Of a DNA stretch of 64,000 nucleotides, positions 17,652-25,529 are shown piece after piece (within the stretch, counting starts at the first letter, position 1; every line of letters starts with the position of its first letter). The notes under the pieces are model-generated. The model was not told the origin of the DNA. It did no database searches and saw only the letters and a list, made by a program, of their open reading frames with translations. The position numbers and the translations under genes were made by a program. Source of the DNA: Streptomyces humidus (GTDB lineage Bacteria > Actinomycetota > Actinomycetes > Streptomycetales > Streptomycetaceae); contig NZ_BMTL01000038.1 in the NCBI RefSeq assembly GCF_014649655.1, positions 1-64,000 on the forward strand. The letters are read 5' to 3'.

Positions 17652-17724
17652 ACTTCGGCGCTGCTCCTTGGGAGCTGGCACCGGGACGATGGATCTTGAT
17701 ACGGGCCGATGCGGGCGACATTGA

Positions 17725-17740
17725 GTGGACGTTAAGTCCG
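17725..17740 (+). repeat. Left terminal inverted repeat of second IS
   Basis: GTGGACGTTAAGTCCG, preceded by target duplication TGA. Confidence 0.85.
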
Positions 17741-17825
17741 ATCTTTCTCGGTTCGTGATCGCTCGATCGAGGTACTGATCGCCGGGCGGGGCATCCGCTG
17801 GGCATGTGCATGCTGAGATGTGGGC

Positions 17826-18679
17826 ATGGAGCGAGAGCCGTACCCCAGCGACTTATCGGACGAGCAGTGGGCGTTGATCGAGCCGATGATCACGGCCTGG
17901 AAACAGGACCGGGTGGCACGGTCAGCGACCGGAGATCCTGGATCCTGTGATCTGCGGGAGGTCGTGAACGCGATCTTCTATCAGAACCGGACGGGCTGCC
18001 AGTGGCGTTATCTGCCCCATGACCTGCCGTCCTGGTCGGCGGTGTTCTACTACTTCGGCCTGTGGCGCCAGGACGGGCTCGACCAGCGGATTCAGGAACT
18101 CCTGCGCTGCCAGGTACGGGAGAGAGCCCGGCGATTAGAGGACCCGTCCCTCGTGATCATCGACACCCAGTCCGTCCGGCGGCCGCGGGTGTCCCGAAGA
18201 CCACGACGGGACTGGACGCCAACAAGAAGGTCTCGGGCCGCAAGCGGGGACTGGCCGTGGACGTGCTGGGGCTGATCATCGGCGTCGTGGTGCTGGCCGC
18301 ATCCGCCCACGACAACACCGCCGGCACCGCCCTGCTCGACCAGGCCGCCGAGCGGTGCGGGATGCCTCTGGAGAAGGCCCTGGTGGACCAGGGCTTCAAG
18401 GACGAAGTCCTCATCCATGGCGCGTTGTTGGACATCGACGTCGAGGTCGCCCGCCGCAACCCGGCCGACCAGGGCAAAGGCTTCGTCCCGCAACCGAAAA
18501 GGTGGATCGTGGAGCAGGTCAACGGCACGTTGATGCTGCACCGGCGTCTGGCCCGTGAGTACGACCACCGGCCCGACACCTCTGCCTCGCGCGTCTACTG
18601 GGCCTCCATCGCGAACATGACCCGCCGCCTCACCACCCCGAGTCCGGCCTGGCGCGACACCCTCGAGCTGGCTGCGTGA
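17826..18679 (+). pseudogene. IS5-family transposase, frameshifted
   Basis: The N-terminal half (EPYPSDLSDEQWALIEP to VIIDTQSVR) is in one frame. From about 18180 the sequence continues in another (AAGVPKTTTGLDANKKVSGRKRG, VDQGFKDEV, RWIVEQVNGTLM) to the stop at 18679. The shift lies in a GC-rich stretch at 18176-18190 and fits loss of one G. There is no A- or T-rich slippery run, so I favour inactivation (or a base-calling error) over programmed frameshifting. All three DDE residues are present if the frames are joined. Confidence 0.85.
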
Positions 18680-19074
18680 ACATCCTCGAGCTCCTGGCAG
18701 ACCTCCAGACGCAGCACGAGAAGGCCACGGCTCGGGCCGGTGAACTACGCGGCCAGATCGGGCGCTTGACCGCCGCCTTGGCCGAGATCGAAGCACGACT
18801 CACGGACCTGGCGACCACCCGGAAAGTCATCGCCGAACTCGCACCGACCCAAGAAGACTCCGAAGCGCCCGAGACGAACAGCGTTTACCAGGCCATCGTG
18901 AACGCCTTCAACCAGCACCCCGGCCAGGAGTTCCGAGCCCGTGAGCTGCACGAACTCCTCGGCATGCCCACCGACGAGGCATCCGTCAACATCACCCGCA
19001 GCCGTCTCGGACGCCTCCTCCGTCAAGGCTTCCTCACCCAGCCCGGACGAGGCCGCTACCAGAAACGGACTTAA
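18676..19074 (+). CDS. IS passenger protein: coiled coil plus winged helix
   Basis: 132 residues; the GTG start overlaps the transposase stop as GTGA, so translation is coupled. Residues about 3-50 have heptad-like Leu/Ala/Glu spacing (coiled coil). Residues about 70-130 (VYQAIVNAFNQHPGQEF, LHELLGMP, RLGRLLRQGFL) look like a winged helix-turn-helix. It ends right at the right inverted repeat, so it belongs to the element. It may regulate or assist transposition; no function is known to me. Confidence 0.75.
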   Translation: MNILELLADLQTQHEKATARAGELRGQIGRLTAALAEIEARLTDLATTRKVIAELAPTQEDSEAPETNSVYQAIVNAFNQHPGQEFRARELHELLGMPTDEASVNITRSRLGRLLRQGFLTQPGRGRYQKRT

Positions 19075-19081
19075 CGTCCAC
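19066..19081 (-). repeat. Right terminal inverted repeat of second IS
   Basis: Complement of GTGGACGTTAAGTCCG, followed by target duplication TGA (19082-19084). Confidence 0.85.
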
Positions 19082-19214
19082 TGAGTGGTGCCGGAGTAGA
19101 ATCAAGATCATTTGCTCTCCATGATCCATCAGGATGGCGGCATGTGCGATTCGGGAGAGACTGGTCGCACCCTCAGTTGATCAGCCTCCCCCGAAACCTG
19201 TCGCCCCCGGCGGA

Positions 19215-19529
19215 TCAGCCGACGACGAAGACCTTCCCGTCGTCGACCTCGATCCCGAACGTCCGCAGTGCGACCGTGGCCGGGAAGCACAGCGCCTCAC
19301 CCGTGCGGATGTCGAAGCGGGCCATGTGCAGCGGGCAGGTCACCTCACGGCCCTCCAGGTCGCTGTCCGACCCCAGCGACCACTTCTCGTGGGTGCACGT
19401 GTCCGCGGTCGCGTAGAACTCTCCTTCCTCGGTGCGATACACGGCGATCGGCGGGTCGCCGGGAACGGTCATGGCCGTGCCTGGCGACAGGTCCTCGGCC
19501 AGGCAGGCGAAGCGGCGTTCCGTGGTCAT
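19215..19529 (-). CDS. Rieske [2Fe-2S] ferredoxin of ring-hydroxylating dioxygenase
   Basis: 104 residues. Rieske cluster ligands in CTHEKWSLG and CPLHMARFD. The small size and position at the end of the dioxygenase operon identify it as the electron carrier between the FAD reductase (29536-30744) and the terminal oxygenase (alpha 23267-24595, beta 20347-20871). The ATG overlaps the SDR stop (ATGA). It may be compared with BphF/HcaC-type ferredoxins. Confidence 0.93.
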   Translation of the reverse strand: MTTERRFACLAEDLSPGTAMTVPGDPPIAVYRTEEGEFYATADTCTHEKWSLGSDSDLEGREVTCPLHMARFDIRTGEALCFPATVALRTFGIEVDDGKVFVVG

Positions 19530-20350
19530 GGCTGGGCGGTCCTTTCCCGCCCGGAGCCGGGCAGCCAGGGCCAGTACTTGGCGGTGGCACCGCCGTCGAC
19601 GGTGATGTTGCTGCCGGTGATCATCGAGGACTCGTCCGACGCGAGGAAGACCACCGCGGGGACGTAGTCCTGGGGGGTGGGCAGCCGGCCCATCGGGAAC
19701 TGCCCCGGGAAGTCCATCGGGTAGTCACTGGGCGCGGCCATCGACTTGGTGAGCTCGCGGGCGCGCTCGGAGTCGTCGGGCAGGGTCGCGGTGGGCGTGA
19801 AGCCGTTGACCCGGATGCCGTGGCGGGCGAGCTCCATCGCGGCGGAGCGGGTGAAGTTGATCAGACCGCTCTTGCCGGTCGAATAGCCGATGTTGCCCGG
19901 CTCGCCCTGCCAGGCCGCCGTGGACAGCACGTTGATGATGCTGCCGCCGCGGCCGGTGCTGATCAGGTGCTGGGCCACTTCGCGGGTGAAGAGGAAGGCG
20001 CCACCGAGGATCACGTCCAGCTGCCGGCGGTAGTCCTCGACGGACATCGTCAGCAGTCCCTGCTTGCGGAACCACACGGCGCTGTTGACGAGGATGTCCA
20101 CACTGCCCCACCGGTCCACCGCCCGCCGCACCACCTCCTCGACGTGGACGGGGTCGGTGACGTCGCCCAGGGCGGAGAACGCCTCACCGCCCGCTTCCTC
20201 GATCGCCGTGACGCACGGCTTGACCGCGTCCTCGTCGAGGCCGGTGCACACCACCCGGGCGCCCTCGGCGGCGAGACCGGCCGCGATGGCCCCGCCGATC
20301 AGAGGACCCGTCCCGGTGACGATCGCGACCTTGTCCTGCAGGCGGTTCAC
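19526..20350 (-). CDS. SDR-family dehydrogenase, candidate cis-diol dehydrogenase
   Basis: 274 residues. Cofactor motif TGTGPLIGG (a variant of TGxxxGxG), the LVNSA segment, and catalytic Ser (VLSTAAW) and YSTGK all present. Coupled by ATGA overlaps both to the dioxygenase beta subunit upstream and the ferredoxin downstream. That position is where ring-hydroxylating dioxygenase operons place the dihydrodiol dehydrogenase that rearomatises the cis-diol to a catechol. Substrate assignment is from context only. Confidence 0.85.
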   Translation of the reverse strand: MNRLQDKVAIVTGTGPLIGGAIAAGLAAEGARVVCTGLDEDAVKPCVTAIEEAGGEAFSALGDVTDPVHVEEVVRRAVDRWGSVDILVNSAVWFRKQGLLTMSVEDYRRQLDVILGGAFLFTREVAQHLISTGRGGSIINVLSTAAWQGEPGNIGYSTGKSGLINFTRSAAMELARHGIRVNGFTPTATLPDDSERARELTKSMAAPSDYPMDFPGQFPMGRLPTPQDYVPAVVFLASDESSMITGSNITVDGGATAKYWPWLPGSGRERTAQP

Positions 20351-20871
20351 AGGATCACGCTCACCTTGCCGTGCGGGCGCAGCGCGTCGAGGTCGAGCAC
20401 GGCCTTGCGGATCTCGTAGCGGAAGGCGCCCTCGTCCTGGACGAGCACATTCCGGTACTGTCCGACGTAGGTGTCGAAGTTACCCGAACGCATGCGGAAC
20501 ACCGTGAAGTTGGCGGTGACGGCCAGTCGACCACCGCCGATGTCCCGGACCCGCACGTTCGTGATCATGTGCCGGGTACGGGAGTGCGGGTACTCGGCAT
20601 GTGCGGCGCGGGTGAGCAGCGAGTTCACGCGCTGCTCCAGCAGGAAACGGTCGTCCTGGATCAGGAACAGGTCCCGTGTGGGGTCGCCGTCCGGCCTGTC
20701 CGTGGAGGGAACCTGGTACTGACCATGCGGGGTGAACAGCTCCAGCCACTCGTGCAGCCGCCAGGTGTCGAGCAGTTCGGCCTCCTCGTAGAGGAACCGT
20801 TCCACCGAGCGGACCAGGCTGTCGGGGACATCCGCCGGTGCCGTCGGCGGGTTGGGGGCTTGGGTGGCCAT
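20347..20871 (-). CDS. Aromatic-ring-hydroxylating dioxygenase, beta subunit
   Basis: 174 residues of the cystatin-like alpha+beta barrel fold: VERFLYEEAELLDTWRLHEWLELF at the N-terminus is a family hallmark (a DxxxxxEWL-type motif), then RTRHMITNVRV and FRYEIRKAVLDLD. Structural partner of the alpha subunit in an alpha3beta3 terminal oxygenase. It is separated from the alpha gene by two acyl-CoA dehydrogenase genes, which is unusual, but all are in one minus-strand run with gaps under 40 bp. Confidence 0.92.
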   Translation of the reverse strand: MATQAPNPPTAPADVPDSLVRSVERFLYEEAELLDTWRLHEWLELFTPHGQYQVPSTDRPDGDPTRDLFLIQDDRFLLEQRVNSLLTRAAHAEYPHSRTRHMITNVRVRDIGGGRLAVTANFTVFRMRSGNFDTYVGQYRNVLVQDEGAFRYEIRKAVLDLDALRPHGKVSVIL

Positions 20872-20901
20872 CGTGACTCCTTGTACGTGTGTGCGGTCGG
20901 G

Positions 20902-22098
20902 TCAGCCGACCAGTCGGCCCATGAGCGTGCGGCCCGCGATGATGCGCTGGATCTGGCCCGAGCCCTCGAAGATGTCCATGATCTTGAGGTCCCGGTACCA
21001 CTTCTCCAGGAGCAGTTCCTTGCTCCAGCCTTCGGGGCCGAGCAGCTGGATACAGCGCCGGATGATGCGTTCACAGGTCTGCGGCGGGTAGCCCTTGGCC
21101 GCGGCGGCGGCCGCGGTGTCGCTGCTGTCCTTGCCGATGTCGACGAGGTACTGGGCACGCAGGACGAGCCGGCGACCACGCTCCAGGGCGTGCTCCATGT
21201 TCTCCAGCTCGTTCTCGATCAGGGCCCAGCGCTGCGGGGTGAACCCGGCCTTCTGCCCGGCCAGCAGGCCCTTGGTGATGTCCAGCGACGCCTGGGCGAG
21301 GGCCATGGCCATTGAGGAGATCCGGGGACGGTTGTGGACCAGGGCGGCCAGGGCACCGCTGCGGCCGCTGCGCCGCACCTCCGCCGGCCCCTCGGCCGAC
21401 CAGCCGAGCCGGTTCTCCAGCGGGATCACGCAGTTGTCGAAGAGCAGCTCGGAGGTGACCCAGCTGCGGATGCCCATCTTGTCCTCGGTGATCTTGGGCA
21501 CGGTGAATCCCGGGGTGCCCTTGGGCACGACAAAGGCGTTGATGCCCTTCGCCCCCTGTGACTTGTCCACGGTGGCGAAGACGACGACGTATTCGCCGGT
21601 GGCACCCTGGGTGCAAAAGATCTTGGTGCCGTTGATAACCCAGGTGTCGCCCTCCCGGGTGGCGGTGGTGGACACCAGCGAGGTGTCGGATCCGAAGCCC
21701 GGCTCGGTGAGCGCGAATCCGGTGGGGGCGCCGATCGCCGCGATCGGGTCGTACCACTTGGCGATCTGTTCGGGTGTCCCCATGGCCTCCACGACGAGCT
21801 CGCCGATGCCGCCGCCCAACACAGGCAGCACCCAGACGTCCCCGTAGATGAGGGCCTCGGTCACCACGGCCTTGGAGACGTGGTAGCCCTCTTCGAACTC
21901 GGGCACGGGTCCGGACTCGGGCTTGTCGACCCGGCCCAGCGGGACCGGGCTGGTGTCCAGGATCTCCGGCCAGCTCACCGGCGGCGCGTGGTTGTCGTCG
22001 GCCTCACGCGCGAAGGGTCGGCACTCGGCGACCGACCATTCGCGCACCGTGTTGGCGTAGTCGGCCAGTTCCTTGCTGATCTCGAAGGACAGCGTCAT
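20902..22098 (-). CDS. Acyl-CoA dehydrogenase (catalytic-type subunit)
   Basis: 398 residues. FAD/substrate motifs FALTEPGFGSD and VINGTKIFCTQG; a C-terminal IFEGSGQIQRIIAGR carries the usual catalytic Glu (about residue 376). It oxidises an acyl-CoA to the 2,3-enoyl-CoA and passes electrons to EtfAB (35880-37667). The neighbouring acyl-CoA dehydrogenase lacks this Glu signature; such pairs form heteromeric enzymes in actinobacterial steroid degradation (FadE26-27, FadE28-29). Hence a heterotetramer is likely here. Alternative: two independent enzymes. Confidence 0.93.
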   Translation of the reverse strand: MTLSFEISKELADYANTVREWSVAECRPFAREADDNHAPPVSWPEILDTSPVPLGRVDKPESGPVPEFEEGYHVSKAVVTEALIYGDVWVLPVLGGGIGELVVEAMGTPEQIAKWYDPIAAIGAPTGFALTEPGFGSDTSLVSTTATREGDTWVINGTKIFCTQGATGEYVVVFATVDKSQGAKGINAFVVPKGTPGFTVPKITEDKMGIRSWVTSELLFDNCVIPLENRLGWSAEGPAEVRRSGRSGALAALVHNRPRISSMAMALAQASLDITKGLLAGQKAGFTPQRWALIENELENMEHALERGRRLVLRAQYLVDIGKDSSDTAAAAAAKGYPPQTCERIIRRCIQLLGPEGWSKELLLEKWYRDLKIMDIFEGSGQIQRIIAGRTLMGRLVG

Positions 22099-22136
22099 GG
22101 CTCCTCGGCTCTGTGATCAGGATCGGATGGGGGCGC

Positions 22137-23243
22137 TCAGAGCGCGGGGGTGAAGGACGAACGCAGCGGGTCGAAGTCGACCGCCGAGAGCGCGGCCGCG
22201 GCCCGGTACCACAGTTCGACCGGGTGCTCGGCGATGAAGCCGTGGCCACCGAGGGTCTGTACAGCGGTGCGGGTGGCCTCGGCGGCCACTTCACTCGCGT
22301 AGTTGACGGCCCGGGTGACCGCCGGCGCGGCCTCGGTGTTCCGGTCGGCGTCGAGCAGCACGGCCGCCTCGGTCACCTCCAGGCGCACCTCGTGGATCCG
22401 CATCAGCGCTTCGGCGAGCGGGAAGGCGACGCCCTGGAAGCCGGCGATGGGGCGGCCGAAGGCCACTCGCTCGGTCGCATAGTCCGAGGCGTACTCCACC
22501 GACCGTGTGGCGACGCCCAGTTGAGCGGCGGCCACGACCAGACGCAGTCGGTCCACGGTCCCGGCGAGCTCTTCGCCGTCGCCGACCGCGCAGGAGGCCG
22601 GCAGGCTCACGTCGAACGTCACGGTGGCGAGCGCCGCGGCGTCCAGAGCCAGACCGGGTCCGGTTCCGTGCACCGCGACCCCGGGTGCCGATACGGGCAC
22701 GAGGACCGCGCGCAGAGCGCCGGTCTGCGCGTCGCGACCGATCACGACCAGGGGCTCGGCGTTCTCGGCGAACGGTACGGCGACCTTGCGGCCCTTGACC
22801 CGGACGGTTCCGCCGGGCTCCGTGGTGATGGTGGTGGTGAACTCCTCGGGGCCGCGCCCGTGCCCCTCGTAGAGGGCCACGGCGCCACGCGCCTTGGGGT
22901 CCTCGGCGAGGCGGGCCAGGGTCGCGATCTGCTCGGCCGACCCGTGCCGGGACAGGAACAGTGCGGGAGCACCGCCCCATACGGCCGCCATGGTGATGCC
23001 GGGATCGCCGTACGCCAGGTTCTCGACGGCGATCATCTGTGTCACGGTGTCCGGGACACCGCCGCCGCCGATCCCTTCGGGCAGCGGCAGTGTCAGGCCG
23101 GTCTCCGACAGGGTCCGCCACACCTCGTCCGGTACGGCTCGCTCCTGCTCCGCCTTCCGCGCCGCGGGGGCGAGGACGTCGAGCGCGACGGCGCGGGTGA
23201 GTTCCGCGACGGCGAGGTGCTCTTCGGTGGGCTGCAGATCCAT
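22137..23243 (-). CDS. Acyl-CoA dehydrogenase-like protein (putative non-catalytic partner)
   Basis: 368 residues with the acyl-CoA dehydrogenase fold, but eroded motifs: where the middle domain normally has TEP-GSD it has VALYEGHGRGPEE, and the C-terminus (GGHGFIAEHPVELWYRAA) lacks the Glu-Gly pair of catalytic subunits. The R/F residues in ATERVAFGRPIAGFQGV are kept. It directly precedes the complete dehydrogenase in the operon (38 bp gap). I infer it is the partner subunit of a heteromeric enzyme. Its substrate is probably a CoA-ester side chain on the ring compound. Confidence 0.82.
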   Translation of the reverse strand: MDLQPTEEHLAVAELTRAVALDVLAPAARKAEQERAVPDEVWRTLSETGLTLPLPEGIGGGGVPDTVTQMIAVENLAYGDPGITMAAVWGGAPALFLSRHGSAEQIATLARLAEDPKARGAVALYEGHGRGPEEFTTTITTEPGGTVRVKGRKVAVPFAENAEPLVVIGRDAQTGALRAVLVPVSAPGVAVHGTGPGLALDAAALATVTFDVSLPASCAVGDGEELAGTVDRLRLVVAAAQLGVATRSVEYASDYATERVAFGRPIAGFQGVAFPLAEALMRIHEVRLEVTEAAVLLDADRNTEAAPAVTRAVNYASEVAAEATRTAVQTLGGHGFIAEHPVELWYRAAAALSAVDFDPLRSSFTPAL

Positions 23244-23266
23244 GCTCGGCTCAGTCTCCTTCTCGT

Positions 23267-24595
23267 TCAGTTGGCGTCGGCGGTGGCGGCGGCCGTCTGC
23301 GGCAGTCGCTGACCGACGAAGAAGTCCGGCAGCGGACCCTGCGGTTCCTCGGGCAGCGCCTCACCCACGACCAGTTCGTGCCAGCGCCGCCACCACGTGC
23401 GCATCTGGTACTCGCTGCCCATCTCCTTGACCTCCGAGTGCAGCCCACGGGAGATGTCCGACCAGGGCAGCTCACGCTGGGCCGTGTAGGAGCGCTGGCA
23501 CGTCTCCAGCGCCTCGACGTCGTCAGGCGAGGCGAGACCTCCGGGACCCCAGAAGGTGAGGAAGTTGTCCAGACGCTGCTTGTGCAGTTCCTCGCCCTCG
23601 TCCGGCGGCACCAGATGCCAGGCGCTGACCTCCAGGTAGTCGGGCGCGACCGGCTCGATCTTGCGCACCACCACGCCCATCACCAGGTCGATGACGACCA
23701 GGTTGGGGAAGATCACCAGATTGCGGGCGCCGCCCATGCGGTCCACCCAGGCGTCGCCGAACTTCTCCCGCAGCCGCTGGAAACGCTCGGCCTTCTCCTG
23801 CTTGGCCGCCTCGGACAGGGGCCGCCCGAACAGGCCACTGCTGGCGGGGCTACCCGCGATGACGGCATGGCCGTTGCCCAGATTGATCGCCCTCGTGTCA
23901 TCGATGCCCTTGGGGACGTCGAGCTTGCCCCCGTGGGCGGCGGCGATCATCGCCAGATAGCGCTGGTGCGTGGAGAGCAGGTGATAGCCGTCGTAGCTGT
24001 TCTCCGCCAGCAGTTTCCAGTTGGCCTTGGCGGAGTACTCGTGCGTGCCCGGCAGGATCTCCATGCCGACCTCGGACTGGTCCAGGACCAGGTCCAGGTA
24101 CTCCTTGGCGCCCGCCAGATACGTGGTCAGGTCGACGATGTCCGGGTCGAAACTGACGAAGACGAAGCCGCGGTAGGACTCGACCTTCGCCGGGGACGCG
24201 AGGCCGGGCCGCTCGAAGTCGGCACTGTAGCCCTCCTCGGCCGGGACGGAGACCGGCTCGCCCGAGGTGTTGAAGCTCCAGCCGTGGTAGAAGCAGGTCA
24301 GGAAGCGCGCGTTGCCCTTCGGGTCCCGGCACAGCATGGCTCCGCGGTGCGGGCAGGAGTTGACCCAGACGCCGATCTTCCCCTTGGCGTCGCGGGCGAG
24401 GATCAGCGGCCGGCCGGCCACGGTGCGGGTGACGTAGTCGTTCGGCTTGGCCAGTTCCGTCTCGTGACCGACGTAGAGCCAGCTGTGGTTGAAGATCTGC
24501 TCGCGCTCCGAGGCGAACACGGCCGGATCCGTCATGACCTTTCGGTTCACCCGGAAACGGGGCATCTCCTGGTCTACTTCGATGTAATCAGACAT
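23267..24595 (-). CDS. Aromatic-ring-hydroxylating dioxygenase, alpha subunit
   Basis: 442 residues from the ATG at 24595; the in-frame extension to 24805 crosses the operator and is unlikely. Rieske ligands CPHRG (about 81) and CFYHGW (about 101), and the mononuclear iron motif DGYHLLSTH (D-x2-H-x4-H, about 200). Catalytic subunit that dihydroxylates an aromatic ring with O2 and electrons from the Rieske ferredoxin. First gene of the operon alpha - acyl-CoA dehydrogenase pair - beta - SDR - ferredoxin. An operator copy lies 65 bp upstream. Confidence 0.95.
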   Translation of the reverse strand: MSDYIEVDQEMPRFRVNRKVMTDPAVFASEREQIFNHSWLYVGHETELAKPNDYVTRTVAGRPLILARDAKGKIGVWVNSCPHRGAMLCRDPKGNARFLTCFYHGWSFNTSGEPVSVPAEEGYSADFERPGLASPAKVESYRGFVFVSFDPDIVDLTTYLAGAKEYLDLVLDQSEVGMEILPGTHEYSAKANWKLLAENSYDGYHLLSTHQRYLAMIAAAHGGKLDVPKGIDDTRAINLGNGHAVIAGSPASSGLFGRPLSEAAKQEKAERFQRLREKFGDAWVDRMGGARNLVIFPNLVVIDLVMGVVVRKIEPVAPDYLEVSAWHLVPPDEGEELHKQRLDNFLTFWGPGGLASPDDVEALETCQRSYTAQRELPWSDISRGLHSEVKEMGSEYQMRTWWRRWHELVVGEALPEEPQGPLPDFFVGQRLPQTAAATADAN

Positions 24596-24659
24596 CTGCG
24601 CTCCGTCCTTTTCTGTCCCAGGCCACCGTGCCGTGCGTCGTGCACCGGCCGCTTCTCCG

Positions 24660-24676
24660 GTTCCGGCGGCTGGAAC
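24660..24676. promoter_or_regulatory. GTTCC-N7-GGAAC operator copy (dioxygenase operon)
   Basis: GTTCCGGCGGCTGGAAC, one base off a perfect 17-mer palindrome; 65 bp before the alpha-subunit ATG and downstream of the hydrolase stop. Confidence 0.7.
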
Positions 24677-24708
24677 CTTGCCGTCAAATTCAGCAGAAGG
24701 TCCCTGAA

Positions 24709-25437
24709 TTACACGCGGGAAGGCCCTGCGGCCCCACTCGCGGTATGTGTCTGCCATTTCTGGGCGACTGCTGTGAGCCTTGGGGCCACCCGCAGTTCGA
24801 GCCACTCCACCGTCCGCTGCCAGACGTCGAAGGAAGCGGCGTGCGCCTGTGCTTCGCGCGCGTCGAAGCGGAAATCCCGGGCGACTCCCGGATAGGTGAC
24901 CACTTCTGTGTGCACCGGCGAATCACGCAGGCGTGCACGGAGGCAGGCCACCGCCTCGGGCGGCGCCGCGGGGTCCTGCCGGCCGAACAGCCCGAGCCAT
25001 GGCGTCTTCACCGGCCGAGTCGCCCGGATCAGCGGCGCGCCCACGCTCACCGCGGCTCCGACCTCGAACTCGGCGGCGGCCAGGAGGGCCGTCCGGCCCC
25101 CGAACCCGTAGCCGACAAGGCCTACTTGTTCGGATGACCAGCCTCGTTCGCCCAACAGCCCCATCAGCACGGACACATCGCCCAGGAGGTCGCGATCACT
25201 CACGGCCCCGGTACCGGGCGACAGGTCGACCGCGACCGACTCGTATCCCTTCTCCGCCAGCCCGTTCATGACCTCGCCCGCATCCCGCTCCAGCGCGCCG
25301 GCGGCGCACAGCACGATGGCCGCACCGCGCGGGACGCCACCGAGTTCGATCCGGGCGACGGGAAGAGTCCGGCGCGACCCATAAGTGAACGGGACCGGCG
25401 CGACGGCTGGTTCGATCCGCGGAAAAGCGATGTCCAT
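24709..25437 (-). CDS. Dienelactone-hydrolase-like alpha/beta hydrolase lacking the nucleophile
   Basis: 242 residues; ATG at 25437 with GGAGG nine bases upstream, which rejects the longer frame to 25746. Alpha/beta hydrolase of the DLH type: VAVDLSPGTGA, LVGYGFGGRTALL, LGLFGRQDPAAPP and VTYPGVARDFRF. At the nucleophile elbow the family has GYCxGG or GxSxG; here it is GYGFGG, and the His expected in YPGxxH is Arg. The Asp is kept. So it is probably catalytically dead or uses other chemistry. It has its own operator-like site, suggesting it is still expressed with the island. Confidence 0.75.
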   Translation of the reverse strand: MDIAFPRIEPAVAPVPFTYGSRRTLPVARIELGGVPRGAAIVLCAAGALERDAGEVMNGLAEKGYESVAVDLSPGTGAVSDRDLLGDVSVLMGLLGERGWSSEQVGLVGYGFGGRTALLAAAEFEVGAAVSVGAPLIRATRPVKTPWLGLFGRQDPAAPPEAVACLRARLRDSPVHTEVVTYPGVARDFRFDAREAQAHAASFDVWQRTVEWLELRVAPRLTAVAQKWQTHTASGAAGPSRV

Positions 25438-25510
25438 GCGTGCGTACCTCCATGGCGGTGCCAGGTTCGAGGACGACCTTCTCGCCGCCTCTCCTGCGGC
25501 GGAACGGGCT

Positions 25511-25527
25511 GTCCCGAGCACCGGAAC
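25511..25527. promoter_or_regulatory. GTTCC-N7-GGAAC-like operator copy (hydrolase)
   Basis: GTCCCGAGCACCGGAAC, one mismatch in the left arm; 74 bp upstream of the ATG at 25437, in the 92-bp gap after the ligase stop. Confidence 0.5.
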
Positions 25528-25529
25528 AC

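Larger units (their letters stand above)
17725..19081 (+). mobile_element. IS5-family insertion sequence with passenger gene
   Basis: 1357-bp element with 16-bp perfect inverted ends, GTGGACGTTAAGTCCG at 17725-17740 and its complement at 19066-19081, flanked by a 3-bp duplication TGA (17722-17724 and 19082-19084). A TNA-type 3-bp target fits several IS5 subgroups. It holds a transposase interrupted by a frameshift and a 132-residue passenger gene. It lies between the FAD monooxygenase and the Rieske ferredoxin. Confidence 0.88.

Noticed and set aside
18176..18190. Programmed ribosomal frameshift in the second IS transposase
   Set aside because: No slippery heptamer or A-run; a one-base deletion is simpler.
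17692..19109. ATCTTGAT / ATCAAGAT inverted pair outside the second IS
   Set aside because: Eight bases only, and the 16-bp ends with TGA duplication explain the element better.
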